Position numbers and translations under genes: made by a program | From: Isoetes taiwanensis | Lineage: Eukaryota; Streptophyta; Lycopodiopsida; Isoetales; Isoetaceae | Assembly: GCA_021234155.1 (NCBI GenBank) | Contig: JAJEKV010000031.1 | Span: forward strand, 8,136,748-8,200,747 | Length of the DNA: 64,000 bases | Reading direction: 5' to 3' | In this document: positions 11,518 through 23,244 of the stretch, one piece after another | How the letters are laid out: the number at the start of each line of letters is the position of its first letter | Numbering within the stretch: position 1 is the stretch's first letter | Notes under the pieces: model-generated | Told to the model about the DNA's origin: nothing | Databases searched by the model: none | What the model saw: only the letters and a program-made list of their open reading frames with translations

Positions 11518-13070
11518 TCTTCTTCCGTGCATTACGTAATCCTTATATACGTTTTGCAATTTTACGACCGAGGCCTGTGGGATATACATTTTATGCCATG
11601 CCTGTAGCCTTTTATCTGTTGCTGCATTCGTTATTGATAAACGAAAATCACGTCTTCATCTTTTCCGACGAATGATGATAGCGCCAAGACTATTCTGTAT
11701 CATTCGGGGCTAACTCCGTTTCTTTTCAAGCTTCCTTTGTTTTCCCATTTTATGATCTGTTACTTCTCTGTGCGGAATACCCTCTGTGCAAAAATTCATG
11801 CACAATGATGAGCAGTGCAAAATATACCTGGATGAGTAAGAGCCTAACTGCCAGTGCGAGAGGATATTTTGGGAGAGGTTCTTTTGGTTGGCGTTATTAA
11901 GTGCATCAAGCATTGAAGTAAAGGAAGGAAATGCTCGTTTTGAATAATTACAGGTATGATAAACAAATAACGGGCCGAGAGTTCGCTATAGAGAAGTTTT
12001 TTCTCTTGCTGGAGTACAATTTCCAAAGTGCTTTACTGTACTGAAATTAGAGACTATTTGCATTTTGCCTGGTGCACAATTTCCAATTTGTTATTTGGCC
12101 CTTGAATTCTAGACTCTTGGTATAATTAGAAGTATGTGGAGAGGCGTCCAATAGTGGTTTCTTATCTCATCTTGATAAGTCAAAGCAGAAAAAGCTTCTC
12201 TAGCAATGAACCAATATTTTGAGTAAAACCAATGTTGCAGGTATGCACAGGACAGCTCATTTTTAGGAATAATGAGCTTACCTAATAACGGCTAGATCCA
12301 TGCAGTTAATTCAAGTTGCCTAATGGTTGAAACCTCCATTCATGCAAAAGTGCCAAGCGAGGATTGATGTAGTTGGTCCTGAAACAAACTCTGATTCAGT
12401 TCTCTGTAGTAATTGTTAGATGTAAATTTTGAATAAATGTGAGTTTCATTTGTGAAGCCATTTTTGTGAATTTTGAACACTGTAACTTGTATTTTCAAGC
12501 TTTATTCTGCACATTTTTTAGAACAGGCAGTTTAAACTTGAACATGAAGCCGGAAATATATCCAAACCAAACAGGTGAAGAGAGGTCTGTAGGACTCTTT
12601 TACAGTGTCAGATTAGAATGAAAAGGGATTGCCAGAGAAAAAGAATGAGATAACACAGGTTAGAAATGCTACTTACGCCACACTTAAAAGAAAAACGAAG
12701 ATACAATTTAGACAGGTACAAATATCCTTTTTCATATTTAGGAAGTTGAATTCTAGTACAAAATATCCTTTTTCTGAATAACTAGTAAATGCACCACTTT
12801 ACGTCTCTTTGAACCACGCTGATGTCTTAGAATTCAAATATGGAGCCCAGAAATTTGGGAGATCACCAGATCAGTCATGATACTTCATAGTTAAGCCTAA
12901 CCACCATCGTCCTGTTATAAACTGTTATTTCTTTCAGAAATGGCATAAACTCCGACCACTCCTTATAAAACTTGGCATTGATGTGGAACAACCATCAGAC
13001 TGTTTCAAACAATAATAACATGATTACATTCAGAGATGTCCACACAGGCGAGATAAAACAAGATGCTTAC
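11518..13070. other. no gene confidently recognised; probable 3' part of the next gene
   Basis: The gene to the right leaves its last visible exon at 13071 in phase 0 with a good donor, so further exons may lie here. A candidate exon end with GTAAGC donor is at about 12281 (minus), but I could not place it in frame. Confidence 0.3.
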
Positions 13071-14281
13071 CTTACAAAGCTCCAAAAAGAATTGCCCATG
13101 CTCAGTTGTAGCCAACTTGGCTGGATCATCGTATTTTCTGATTAATGATCTTTTGATAATAATAAGGTTAGAATAATAATGCAATAATAAGTAACCAGAA
13201 AAAACGCACTACTGACTCCCAGTCTCTGCAATCAATTCTCTCTGTTTGCTCTCCATAAAGGCGAGGAGGTTTTTCCATCCCTAGGCGTCTATTTACAACT
13301 TTTTTCAAACTTTTGATGATTTCATCCACTGTTCAACTCATACCATGAAATATCGGAACATACCATGATGTCTTAGAAGGGTGGCTGCTTCCAAGCCCAC
13401 CTTAACGCACAAAAGATGTTAAGAATCATTATCATGCCAGAATACTAAATTCAACTTGCAAACCAGATAATAAATAATAAAAACCTAAGCCACATCAAGG
13501 AGAAAGATGTATACCACTCCTCTTAGAACGTGATTGCAATAGTAGACATGCATTTGATGTTGCATTTTGCTTGCATTGGTTCTTTACTAGCTGGACAACT
13601 TATAAATTACATTACAAATCCCATGATTTGTAACAGAGAGAGAACAGATGCAAAAAACATCTTTATAACCATTTCCACTTGCACCAAAAAATCTCCAAGT
13701 TGGAGCTGAGACTGATCAACAATTTCATCGCGATCAAGAATTCTGTCTTGCAAATATTCATGATCACCATCATAGAGCAGCACCTTCAACATTTTCCATT
13801 GTTTTAGCAGTAAGATGAAATTAACACACTGAGCATCATGCCTGGCACTTCCGACGTAACAAGTCCTTCTACACTACAATATGGCCGGTAAGATATTCTG
13901 TACTCAGTCGGATCTGTACTTCTAGTATACATGACTTTTTGGGTAACTTGGTATATTTGGCATGGACTGTTACGAACAAGACTACCATTAACATTCTCCT
14001 GCTTGAGCCCTGACTCATTGCTCAACACCTTTGCTGCAAAGTTACAAAATGCAATGAGACAAATAACAAACCTGAGATACAACTAGCCTACAATGCCAGT
14101 TTACATTTGCAAAAATTCTTAACACCTCAGAATCAGCAGAGAGAAAAGTAACGTATTCACATCTATTTTCACATTCCTTGTACAAGTTTCATTTAGTTTA
14201 ATAAGAAAGTCCTCTAGTTCAAACTCTGTTTTGTCCTCCAAATTTTGGCTCTTTACCAAGATCGTCGTCAACCAAAAGAGC
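13071..14281 (-). CDS. unrecognised plant gene, partial, six exons with matching phases
   Basis: Exons, right to left: 14257-14281, 13861-14033, 13685-13783, 13364-13400, 13217-13328, 13071-13137. All junctions have GT and AG and all phases agree (0/1, 1/0, 0/0, 0/1, 1/2, 2/0), giving 171 open codons, which is unlikely by chance. Readable phrases are ALLVDDDLAKVLSNESG, STDPTEYRISYRPYCSVEG, VLLYDGDHEYLQDRILD, VGLEAATLLRHHVDEIIKSL, VVNRRLGMEKPPRLYGEQTE and KYDDPAKLATTEHGQFFLEL. The VLLYDGDHEYL segment resembles an Agenet/Tudor-type barrel strand; that is only an impression. I do not recognise the family. A possible first exon (ATG at 14638, donor at 14580) does not match phase. Both ends are open. 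Confidence 0.6.
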
Positions 14282-15038
14282 CTGAATGAAGAACAGTGAA
14301 CAAATTATCTTATGCATCGACAGCCTAAGACTTTTGTCTGTTCAATTTTAGTATACTATATTGATAAAATTTTCATTTCCGCCCCTTGTGATTCGTATAC
14401 AAAACCTTAAAGCTTTTCGTTGTGTCCTGCAGATCCAACTTTTAGCTCTATCTAAACGAAATCTAACGGGAACAATGAAGCTTTGGAAACAGTGTTAGCT
14501 TTAGATACAAAATTCAAATTGGAGGAATGCATGCAGGCAGCCTAACATGCATATTAAATACGGAAGAACAGGGGACATACCTGGATCAAGACAAAACAAA
14601 TCTCTGATTGCGGTGTTGGCGCTGGAATATTGCTTCATCCTTTAAATAAATTGCACCGCCAAAATACTGAGAGACGCCCCTCAAGGTCTTGTCATGGTCT
14701 TTTGGGGAATATTCTTGGGCCAGAATTTGAATTTCCTAGCCCTTGAATTATTATTGAAGATATTTGTCTAATCTTTTATAGAATATAGAATTTGGATATG
14801 GATCCAGCCAAAATATGCATGATGAGGAACGATAAAGATGACTCCTCGAATCAAGAATCCAGATTAGCTCTACCAATAATAAAGGGGCACATCTTTAGAC
14901 TAAAACATGAGATGATGTGCTTGGTTAAACAGGCACATCCTTTAACCTTTTACCTCTTTGGACGTGGCCTTTAGGGCATTCCCATGCTATAAATTTACCT
15001 TAAGCTAGGTTCCAACACTCAAGGACGAACAAGGACAC

Positions 15039-15335
15039 ATGGTCCAGCATGATCAGGTACAAGCACTCATCTATGACAAGCTTGAAGAGGACAACAAATT
15101 AAGACTGAATAACAACAAGAACAAAATTAGGAGAGCGAGGAACAACATACGCAGGACCAACAGTCAGGGCTTGATGCATCGTGGAAGAGACTTGATTGAC
15201 ATCATCTTCAGCAGGGAAATAATGGAGGTTGATGTGCACCTGCTGTATGACAAGACCATCTTGACACCAAAGAATGATGAAAGGCTGAAGATACGACAAG
15301 GTCACAGGGACAACTTGATACATACACGAGCATAG
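15039..15335 (+). CDS. ORF in left foldback arm, unknown
   Basis: 98 codons, rich in Asn, Arg, Asp and Lys, with IYDKLEEDNKLR, DLIDIIFSREIM and DVHLLYDKTILT. It is the inverted-repeat partner of the longer ORF at 15645-16157 and shorter by a stop. The TATAAATT box at 14989 lies just upstream. No known domain is recognised, so it may be a remnant of a larger element protein. Confidence 0.35.
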   Translation: MVQHDQVQALIYDKLEEDNKLRLNNNKNKIRRARNNIRRTNSQGLMHRGRDLIDIIFSREIMEVDVHLLYDKTILTPKNDERLKIRQGHRDNLIHTRA

Positions 15336-15644
15336 ATGCCATCACTGTAGTAAGTTAACAGGAACTTGGGAACATAGTAGAGGTTAAGATCATCAAGCAA
15401 CTAGACCTTCAGACCATAGCAAACCTTATCAACACAAGCGAGAAGATGCCCCTCACCGACTCATAAAAAGTTATAGACCATTGCTAGTTTTATAGATCGT
15501 CACAGAGAGTTATAAGACTATTACCGTTACAAGATGCTCCGCGCCATCTCATAAAGAGAGTTACAACTCTATGAGAATCTCTTTATAATAAAATTAGTAA
15601 CCGTAAGAGAGTTATAACTCTATGTGACAGTCTTTATAGTAAAA

Positions 15645-16157
15645 TTAGTAACAGTGAGGAGCATCTTTGTGAGGTGGTGAGGAGCATCTTGTCACTTGTG
15701 TTATAAGGTCTGCTATGTTCTGAAGGTCCTGTTGGTTGATGATTTTAACCTCTACTATGTTCCCAAGTTCTTGTTGAGCTGGCTGAGTGTTTGCATCTAT
15801 GCTCGTGTATGTAAGGATTTGTCCTCGTAACCTCTGAAGGACGTTGTTGTTGATCTTCAGCGTGTCTTCATTCTTTGATGTCAAGATGGCCTTGTCATAC
15901 ATCAGATGCACATCGGTCCCCATTATTTCCTTGTCGAAGATGTTGTCAATCAAGTCGTCTTCCATGATGCATTCTTTAAGTATCTCAACCAAGCCGTGAT
16001 CGAGCCTTGATTGCTGGTCCCGCATATGTTGGTCCTCGCTCTCCTGGTTTTGTGCTTGTTGCTCTTTAGACTCTCGTTGTTCATCCCTTTCAAGCTTGTC
16101 ATAGATGAGTGATAGGCCATGCGTCCTTGCTCTTCCTTGAATGTTGAAACGTAGCAT
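15645..16157 (-). CDS. ORF in right foldback arm, unknown (170 aa)
   Basis: 170 codons starting MLRFNIQGRARTHG, hydrophilic, with a Gln/Glu/Arg-rich section (about residues 23-50), then DDLIDNIFDKEIMGTDVHL and a C-terminal part with ELGNIVEVKIINQQDL. The same protein sequence, diverged and truncated, is read from the other arm in convergent orientation. A TATAAATTC box lies about 15 bp upstream of the start. Not recognised. Confidence 0.4.
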   Translation of the reverse strand: MLRFNIQGRARTHGLSLIYDKLERDEQRESKEQQAQNQESEDQHMRDQQSRLDHGLVEILKECIMEDDLIDNIFDKEIMGTDVHLMYDKAILTSKNEDTLKINNNVLQRLRGQILTYTSIDANTQPAQQELGNIVEVKIINQQDLQNIADLITQVTRCSSPPHKDAPHCY

Positions 16158-16242
16158 AAGGTGAATTTATAGCATAGAAGGGCCTTAAAGGCCATGTCCA
16201 AAAAGGCAAATGGTTAAGGGATTTGCATTTCGAATTGCACTA

Positions 16243-16386
16243 TGAACTGTTGGGTGTCAAAACCCACAGACGCAATGTAAAGTGGTTCGGGGCAGGGCCC
16301 AACTAAGGAATGTAGTATGGTGTGTGGTCACATGTCCACTTGGATGATGCCTAGTGGCGTGACGTTAAAATTCTATCTATCTATCT
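16243..16386 (+). mobile_element. SINE-like repeat with (TCTA)n tail, 5'-truncated copy
   Basis: Starts AACTGTTGGGTGTC and ends TTCTATCTATCTATC. The same about 140-bp sequence occurs in opposite orientation at 52,727-52,900. Here the 5' part, which in the other copy contains a B-box-like GAGTTCGAGGCC, is missing. It lies inside the right arm of the foldback element and is absent from the left arm, so it was inserted after the arms were duplicated. Confidence 0.68.
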
Positions 16387-16570
16387 TTTTTATGAAGTCT
16401 AAATTGTGTGCCTTTTGTGTCCTCTTTTTTTGTAGAACTAATCTGGGCTTTCAATTCGAGGGGTCATGACGTGGACTAGTCTTGACCATCAATCAAGTTT
16501 GATGCAAGACGGGCTCCCTTGGATCCATCAAATCCTCATCGTTCCAATTAGAGGGGGATCCGAATCTAAC

Positions 16571-17202
16571 ATTTACGCTACAACTTTATAATATAAGAAG
16601 ATATTTCCACGTGCTTTGAGATATGAAAGCCTTAGTGAGAGTTCAATAGCAACGCAATATTGCTTTCATCATGCATAAACTTGGAAGCCTAATTGCTTTT
16701 AAGCTACAAAAAGATATAATTCAACTACTTTATTCATCGCATTGATGTTTTAAGCCTAGTTGTTTTTAGACTGCAAAATGGATATGATTCAATTACTCCT
16801 TTGTTTATTGCAATGGTGTTTGCATTTTAATGGTGTTAAACTTTTCTTGCTTCTACAAGGAAGTATTGTACCTTTCCTTAGTGCAAAATGAAGTCTTCTT
16901 CGCCCTTGTTCATTCTCCCCATTAGACCTTAAGAAATTTTAAAATGTTAGTTATTGTAATTTCTGGTAACGAGGGTGTGGGCCAATTTTTTGCGTTAATA
17001 TGCCAAATCCATGATATCCTTTCCACTCCTGGGAAATCTTTTCTTCCCTAAGCCACATTACATTAAAGAGGGACATGCAATTCCCACTTCTTTTCGGAAC
17101 TCTATTTTTTTAAGGTAAAAGGACGTGTAAATCATTTTGTGCTCCTTTATTGTTTGAATAAGAGACTCTTTTCTAGTGTGAAAATTAAGGGTTACAAGTA
17201 GC
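16571..17202. other. no gene recognised
   Basis: AT-rich sequence with no ORF of note. A CTTT-AAGCTACAAAA-GATAT-ATTCAA phrase is repeated at about 16700 and 16770. Confidence 0.35.
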
Positions 17203-17541
17203 CTCCTTTTCTCGGATGACGAGTCGAGAAACTAAAAAACACAAACAAAACTAATGAAATAATTTACTTTCTACAAACAAAGCGATAATATTCAGTGAAT
17301 TTTTATTAATAAAAGATAGCATTACAATGTAGTGTACAGTGGACGGAGAGACCATGGCAGACCTGTCATTTCCATTTAAAAGAACATGAATAAGTATACA
17401 CATCCTTTTCTCGGATGGCGAGTCGAGAAACAATAGAACACATCTAAGACCACCGACACAGTTTATTTTCTCCAAACAAAGTGCTAGTTTTCAATGAATT
17501 TTTATTCATAAATAATATCTTTACAATGTAATTTACGATGG
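17203..17541. repeat. direct duplication of about 138 bp, offset about 199 bp
   Basis: Both copies begin CCTTTTCTCGGATG-CGAGTCGAGAAAC (17205 and 17404) and run through ACAAACAAAG, AATTTTTATT and TTACAATGTA. About 60 bp separates them. They may be a remnant of a larger repeat. Confidence 0.65.
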
Positions 17542-17624
17542 AACTATCATTCAATTTAATTGGGATTATGTCTTCAGTTTGGGAAATTCTTTATATTGCA
17601 TATATTTAGTAACATATTTTTTAT

Positions 17625-20335
17625 TTTTTATTCTTTTTTTGAGAGCAAGAGAGTTTTTTTATTCATTAAATATGGAAATACAGCAAAACAAAGAAGTAGT
17701 TTGTTTTCCTCATAGTATGGAAAACGACAAAAAAAGAAATACAGAATTCCAATCTTGTCGATATGGGATAAAAGACATGTATAAATGCCGAAGATGAAAA
17801 CGCCCAGAAGCCACCGAAGCAATGGTTTTTCCAGAAGCCCCCAGAGCAATGATAGATTATGAAGATCATGTCCAGAAAGAAGTTGGAGAAGATGTCTTCA
17901 GTTGTCGACTCCAAGCAAAGTTTCAAGTTCCCTGCTACACATACCTGATAAAGTACAAAACCCAATAAAACATATGAAACAAGCAAGAGAAGATCCTTGA
18001 TTAATGATAAAGATAGGAAAGGAGAGTGGAATGAAAGGATGAGAAGAGTGAGTGGAAACGAACAAGGATATAAAGGAGAAGGATGTTTCGAAGATGAAGA
18101 AGAGGCAAAGTACCAATCTAAGAAACCTAAGATTAGAAAAGATGAGCTGCATTTTGTAATTATCATTGGTCGAGCCACAATTCTCTATCAAAATTTTCGG
18201 GTCAACTATGGAGTACAGCCAAAGCATAGTCCCATAAGCATCTGCAACCCCTTATTCACATAATATAGATCTCGAATCCTTTCGAACTGCCTATCTGTAA
18301 GTCTTGAGCGCCAGTAAGTCAGAAAGTAGAATAGAGAGTGGACATTGTAGACTTTTTCACAAAAGATATTGGCCCACTGGATTTCCTTGAGATGTTGCAC
18401 GTCTGAGTTCAGAATAATTGCAATGTCCATAATCCATTTCTCCCAGGTTGTGTTCCAGAGAAGATAAGTCACTTTTGAAAAGAGAGCCTTCATACTCTGT
18501 AAATTTTGTGCTCAGCCTCCCATTAGATTTACAGGAATCCAGGTATTCTATCAGCAAAGAAGTCAATGTCAATACCAGTAGCATTAAAGGAAGACTTAAG
18601 TAATTGAAATGACCCGTCAAATTTACCATAATGATCCCACTTTCTATCATACTCATCCTCCTTTCTCTCATTTATGAGCAGTAGCCAGCAGCTCAATATC
18701 ATATTGGAAATGAATTTTAATCCACATTTTGCCTACCATAAAACACTCTATTTCTAGCTTTCCATATGTTCCACAAGGCAGTGAAATACAGAGTGTTTTT
18801 GAAAGCATCATCATTTTGGATAATATCAAACAAAGAACATCAACAATGGCATTAATTTTATTTCCAAACCAAGACCAGAAATGATTTAACTTTGGACAGA
18901 AGAAGATATGTTCCATACTTTCCAAATTATTACAATTTAGGGGACAAGTAGCCAAAATGTCATGATTCCTTTTGATAAGAGATAGAAGGCTTAACACACT
19001 ATGATTACCAATAATCCAAATGAAATAGCTGATTTTAGGGGGACAATAGGAATTCCAAATATTAGGAAAAAGACGAATCGTATTATCTTTATAGATGTTC
19101 CATTTGATAGCCCCGTAGGCAAGGAGTCAGAATTGTTTAAGACGTAAATCTTCTTAACCTCATAGACACATTTATTTTGAAGATTCCAATCCAAAACCAT
19201 AGAAAAGTCAGCTTTAGGGATGTGGCCATGAATGATACTCATGATATGTAAAAATATCTTTTTATCCATGGAAGTACCTCTCACCATTCTCTTAAAGGCA
19301 GACCAAGAGATCCATCTACCATTAGACCATAAATTGTTAATGTGGGAAAAACCTTTCTCAGACCATTTTTTGTAAATTTTAGGATGCTTGACTGCCAGGC
19401 AATAAGTATGACGTTCTTTAAGGAGAGGATTCCAGAAGATAAGGCATTTTAAGATGGAGATCATCAATACAAGAATAGTGAAAGGCAAAATAAATCAAGT
19501 TCCAGGCCTTCATTATATTTCTCATGATAGGAGAAGTATTGCTGTGAGGATGAATGGAGTTGAGTATAGAGTCAGTTAGAGAGTGCTCAATTGTGGGATG
19601 GCCCTCAATATGGCTAGTCTTCAACCAATAGTTGATAAAATGAGAAACGGGCAGATTAGCACAAATGAGAGACCTCCAAACATATTTGCCACCTAAAGCA
19701 CAGGCATGGGCATATAGATTTTTGCATCCCAAATCACCATACTTCTTGTTTTTAGTAACAGTATTCCAATTGTCCAAGTGACTACCTTCCCAAACAAAAT
19801 TCCTAATGATTTTTTCGAGCTCATTAGATACATTTAGAAGCAATCATAGCAGAAGAGTAGTAAAGATGAGAGCTAGCAAGCACAGAGTTTGCAATGATAC
19901 ATCTACCAGCAAAACTAAGACAGCCTTTATAATGATTGAGCTTCTTCCTGATTTTCTCAATGATAGGAGTTTAAAGGCCTTTTAAATTGGGATCAAGGGA
20001 GAGAGGCAGCATTACTTTTAAGTACATCAATACCAGCAATAGAGGACAACTGAGAATCACCAATAATAACACTCTTCTACATATTTAAATGAACACCAGA
20101 AACATCAGAAAGTTGACCAAGGATATTAATGAAGGACTTGATATTTGCATCATCAGCTTTGAGAAAACAAAAGGTATCATCAGCATATTGAAGAATGGAA
20201 AGAATTTTGTCAAAGTCTGGAAGTTTCAAGCAATCAATGTTACCCAGATTCACATGGTGCAGTACAACTTTAGCAATGAGCTCAGCCTCTTATATGTCGG
20301 GTATCTAGACTCTGGTCCATTGAACATCTTCAAGT
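17625..20335 (-). pseudogene. second LINE, decayed, minus strand
   Basis: From right to left: RT active site QYADDTFCFLKADDAN (near 20170-20215), an HLNM-K-SVIIG segment, IRNFVWEGSHLDNWN and KYGDLGCKNLYAHACALGGKYVW (19660-19810), a KGFSHINNLWSNG-type segment near 19340, then a zinc-binding tail CPLNCNNLESMEHIFFCPKL near 18895-18955. The 3' part ends in an AAAAAAACTC-type A-rich tail near 17640. The layout is that of plant L1-like elements. Stops and shifts break it into at least five pieces and the 5' half is missing. Confidence 0.75.
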
Positions 20336-20339
20336 CTTA

Positions 20340-20535
20340 AGCAATGATGCCACTTTTTTGTATCAAGATTGTCCTAGTTTTTTTGTTGCAAGCGCCTGTG
20401 GTTAGCTCGTAAGGTTTTTTTGGAGCAGAAAGCGCTAATGCTGATGCTGTTGTGAGGGCTAATTTGAATTCCTCAAATGCACTGTTGCATCCAAACCTTT
20501 TCCATCTTCTTTGTTGAGAAATCATATGTCTTTTT
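20340..20535 (-). pseudogene. gypsy RNase H fragment
   Basis: The minus strand reads SAFEEFKLALTTASALAL and then KPYELTTGACNKKT, matching the RT/RNase H border of Ty3/gypsy polyproteins (consensus FEELK-LTTAPVLALPD and FELTTDAS). The catalytic Asp of TTDAS is Gly here. It abuts the truncated 5' edge of the LINE, so it is a scrap of a different element. Confidence 0.6.
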
Positions 20536-20559
20536 CCCTTTGTCTTCATGTTTTTTAAT

Positions 20560-21757
20560 AGGTTGCATTTCTACATTTAATAAACTCATGTGTACATAAT
20601 GGATTAGGCAGAGGATATTTCCTCCAAACAATAGCAAGGATTGACGATTTTAGAATTCTATGCAGGATTCAAAGAGCATACCATTACTATATATAATATC
20701 GGCCTATGATCAAGTGAAATAAGCTATGTCTGAACATTACGATTGGTGAAGTGAGATGATTGTTGTTTCTGTTGCAATTCCTCAATAATATTCTATAATT
20801 AATTATTGTATTTGGCACTTGGAAGCCAAGTTGCTAGCATCTCTCCATAAGATGTACTATGATGGTTCAACCTATTAGGCTACAATGTTTACATATCTTT
20901 ATTAGATGGAGGGTTACTTAAAATTCGAGGCTACGTATATACGCGTACATCCGAAGCTCGAAGCGGAGGCCGCCCATATGCAGGTACTTCTCTCTTTATT
21001 CTGAACTCTTTTTACACTATCGAGGTTGCTTTGAATAGCCACAAAACATGCAACTGAATTTACATCCTGCACAAAAATAAGTTTTATTCTTGGACAGATG
21101 CTTCTTGATTAGTATTGTATATTCGGCATATAGAGGATTTAGATTTAGTTCAAACATTTTACCCCAGACTGATCCGCATTGGTGGTTATCTGTTTTTTAA
21201 GCCTATTCTACCCAGTGAATATGCATTGAAACATACTTTCGTAGTTTTCAGCTCGCATAAGCAAGAAGACAACTTGTAATTGCTATTGTCACAATCAGGG
21301 TTCAATTCGAAAGCGTGTTACATTTGTTTAAGTTATTTTACACAAGAGTCTTATTACAGACATGCTTTTGGAGATAGGAAGGGAAGTCGAATATTGATCA
21401 ATAATTAAGATGCCTTCTTTGCTGGTTCTCGAGGATGAAGTGTAGCTAACATGTAAGGGTCAGATAAGTTTGAATATCCTCATGGATAATATGAAGCAAT
21501 GAATTTGATATCTCATCATATTATCAGTACTAGTGACTCTCAAATAGACATAATAGGACATGCTTCAAAGTACCATTGATATGATTAATGCAACTTAATG
21601 CCATTCTGTTCTCTCCAGCCTGCCCTTTGATTGCCTCAGTGATAGGTCATTTGGACTCTGAGCAATAACCAGTAAGATTATTATTAATTGGTTTCTTATA
21701 TGTGCAGTTATACATGTTTATACTGGTTTCATTCATTACTTTGGTGTCAATTCTTAG
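20560..21757. other. no confident gene; possible upstream exon
   Basis: One plus-strand segment, 20908-20985, is open from an ATG to a GTACTT donor and could be an exon upstream of the membrane-protein exons. It can be joined in either of two frames, so I leave it uncalled. Confidence 0.3.
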
Positions 21758-22120
21758 GCATGTCAAGAGACAGCGTTGGCTATTGCTCCACTCCTGGCAA
21801 TACAGGGGGTGTTTGGGCAGTGTTTCTAGGTGCCTTGGCTTCTGGTGTTAATGTAAGTCCCCATTTCTATACAGATCCTGCTTTCGGGAACAATCGAGCA
21901 ACGATATGGACTACTAAAATCTTGTCTCTGACTGCAGAAATCAACATGGGTTGCAATTAAGATAGTGATGATAGCCCTTGTGGTAGTATTATCATCACAA
22001 GTAATCCTGGCCTTATATTTGGATAGCTGGATGGTGATGCTTCATGTCTTTGTCCTTACGATTCTTGCTGTAACACTTTTTGTTCTGCTTTCTTGGTATC
22101 TATTTTTTTCTCTGATATGA
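21758..22120 (+). CDS. candidate membrane-protein gene, last two exons
   Basis: Exon 21758-21852 joins exon 21938-22120 in phase 0 across a short intron (donor AAT/GTAAGT, acceptor CTGCAG). The joined frame reads SRDSVGYCSTPGNTGGVW, then a hydrophobic run AVFLGALASGVN, KSTWVAIKIVMIALVVVLSS and a second long hydrophobic run with VLTILAVTLFVLLSWYLFF before the TGA. This predicts two or three membrane helices at the C-terminus. I do not recognise the family. The first exon begins with two leftover bases, so an upstream exon is required. Confidence 0.42.
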
Positions 22121-22498
22121 TTCCTTCTCTAGTAAGGCCACCTATATGCACTATCTTATCTACACGTTTGCAGCTTTGTTGCACAGACAGGCCTTGTAAG
22201 TACTGAGCAACAAATGGTTGAGCTTGGGTTGAAACAGGAGTGAGAATGCCTTTGAAGCCAAACTGTATCACGTTGTTTAAATTAAAAAATAAACAATTTT
22301 TGCATCATAATTGCTCAACGCAACTTGCCAATGCATCTCTGCTTGAATATTGGTTGGGGATAAGTAATACAATACATATATCAGCATAGAGTGCAATAGT
22401 TGCAAACGTATATCTAAAGCCAATTTATGCAAGTAGCAAATTATTTCCAGCTTGCCAGCATCGAACGAACAAGTGTGCGCTTTCACTATTTTAGTGGC

Positions 22499-22722
22499 AA
22501 TTTTGTGTCAAGCTATCATTCATCCCCAAATGCATTTTGTGTCAAGCTATCATTCATCCCCAAATGCATTACAAACCCGTAACACAAAGTTGACACTCGA
22601 GGGCATCCTTTTGTTAGTGAGGTTATGACAAAGCTCCTGTTCCAAGATTTGTCAGGCAGGGGTTAGTCTCCAATAACGTCTTTTGCTGGAACCTCTTTTG
22701 CTGGAACGTCTTTTGCTGGATT
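22499..22722. repeat. two small tandem repeats
   Basis: At 22499-22570 the phrase TTTTGTGTCAAGCTATCATT plus 14 more bases is present twice in tandem (34-bp unit, nearly identical). At 22678-22720 TCTTTTGCTGGAACG is present nearly three times (15-bp unit). Both look like recent replication slippage. Confidence 0.8.
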
Positions 22723-23244
22723 TCTTAAGATAGAGCGCTGAAGAAGCTTTTATAACTTCAACAAATGCTTCAAAATGGGTGTGCATTTTATTACAGCAAA
22801 TTGATGGATTAGTTGTGCAAAATGAACAGGCTAAATTTAACGTTGAAGATATGGAATATGTGATCACATATAATGCATGCATTATGAGCTGCTTCAAAGC
22901 AAAAGATATCCTATGGCCAAGAATCACAGTAGGTGATACTGCCGAAGCCCAAGCAGTGAACCTTAATGATCAAATGTGTAACCTACAACATAGGAAGGCT
23001 AGAGCAGTTATGCATCTCAATAACTGCAGACTTTATGCACATCCAAGATTATGATTCTTTGGACAGAACAAATGAAGCTAAGAAGATATTGCCTTTGCCT
23101 TGTAATTTTCAGGAAAAGATTTTGAAAGAAACTCGTTGTAGAAACATGTCCTTTGCTGACTTGTATATTAACTGTTTCAAAACTCTTAAGCATGCCACAC
23201 AAAAAACATGGCTGGCTTATGACAATATTTTAAATCCCGGGACA
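22723..23244. other. no gene recognised; 3' flank of the phosducin-like gene
   Basis: ORFs on both strands carry no recognisable motif. The 3' UTR of the gene to the right must lie in the right-hand end of this stretch. Confidence 0.4.

Larger units (their letters stand above)
14780..16570. mobile_element. foldback element with two long inverted arms
   Basis: Sequence from about 14790 to 15480 is repeated in inverted orientation from about 16560 back to 15690. Matching landmarks are TCGAAT-CCAGATTAG-TCTAC (about 14850 and 16450), GGAC-TGGCCTTTA (about 14965 and 16195), the ATGCTATAAATT box and the AAGGAC-CATGG stretch. Each arm has an ORF reading toward the centre (15039-15335 plus, 15645-16157 minus); the two share IYDKLE, DLID-IF and DVHL-YDK phrases. 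The centre (15490-15690) contains two direct copies of an AGAGAGTTA-AACTCTATG unit. The right arm is interrupted by a SINE-like insertion. The encoded product is not recognised. Confidence 0.75.

Noticed and set aside
11321-11589. Arg/Ala-rich ORFs on both strands
   Set aside because: Direct consequence of the GC-rich palindrome.
14581-14638. First exon (ATG to GTATGT) for the gene at 13.1-14.3 kb
   Set aside because: Ends in phase 1 while the next exon must start in phase 0; joining gives a stop.
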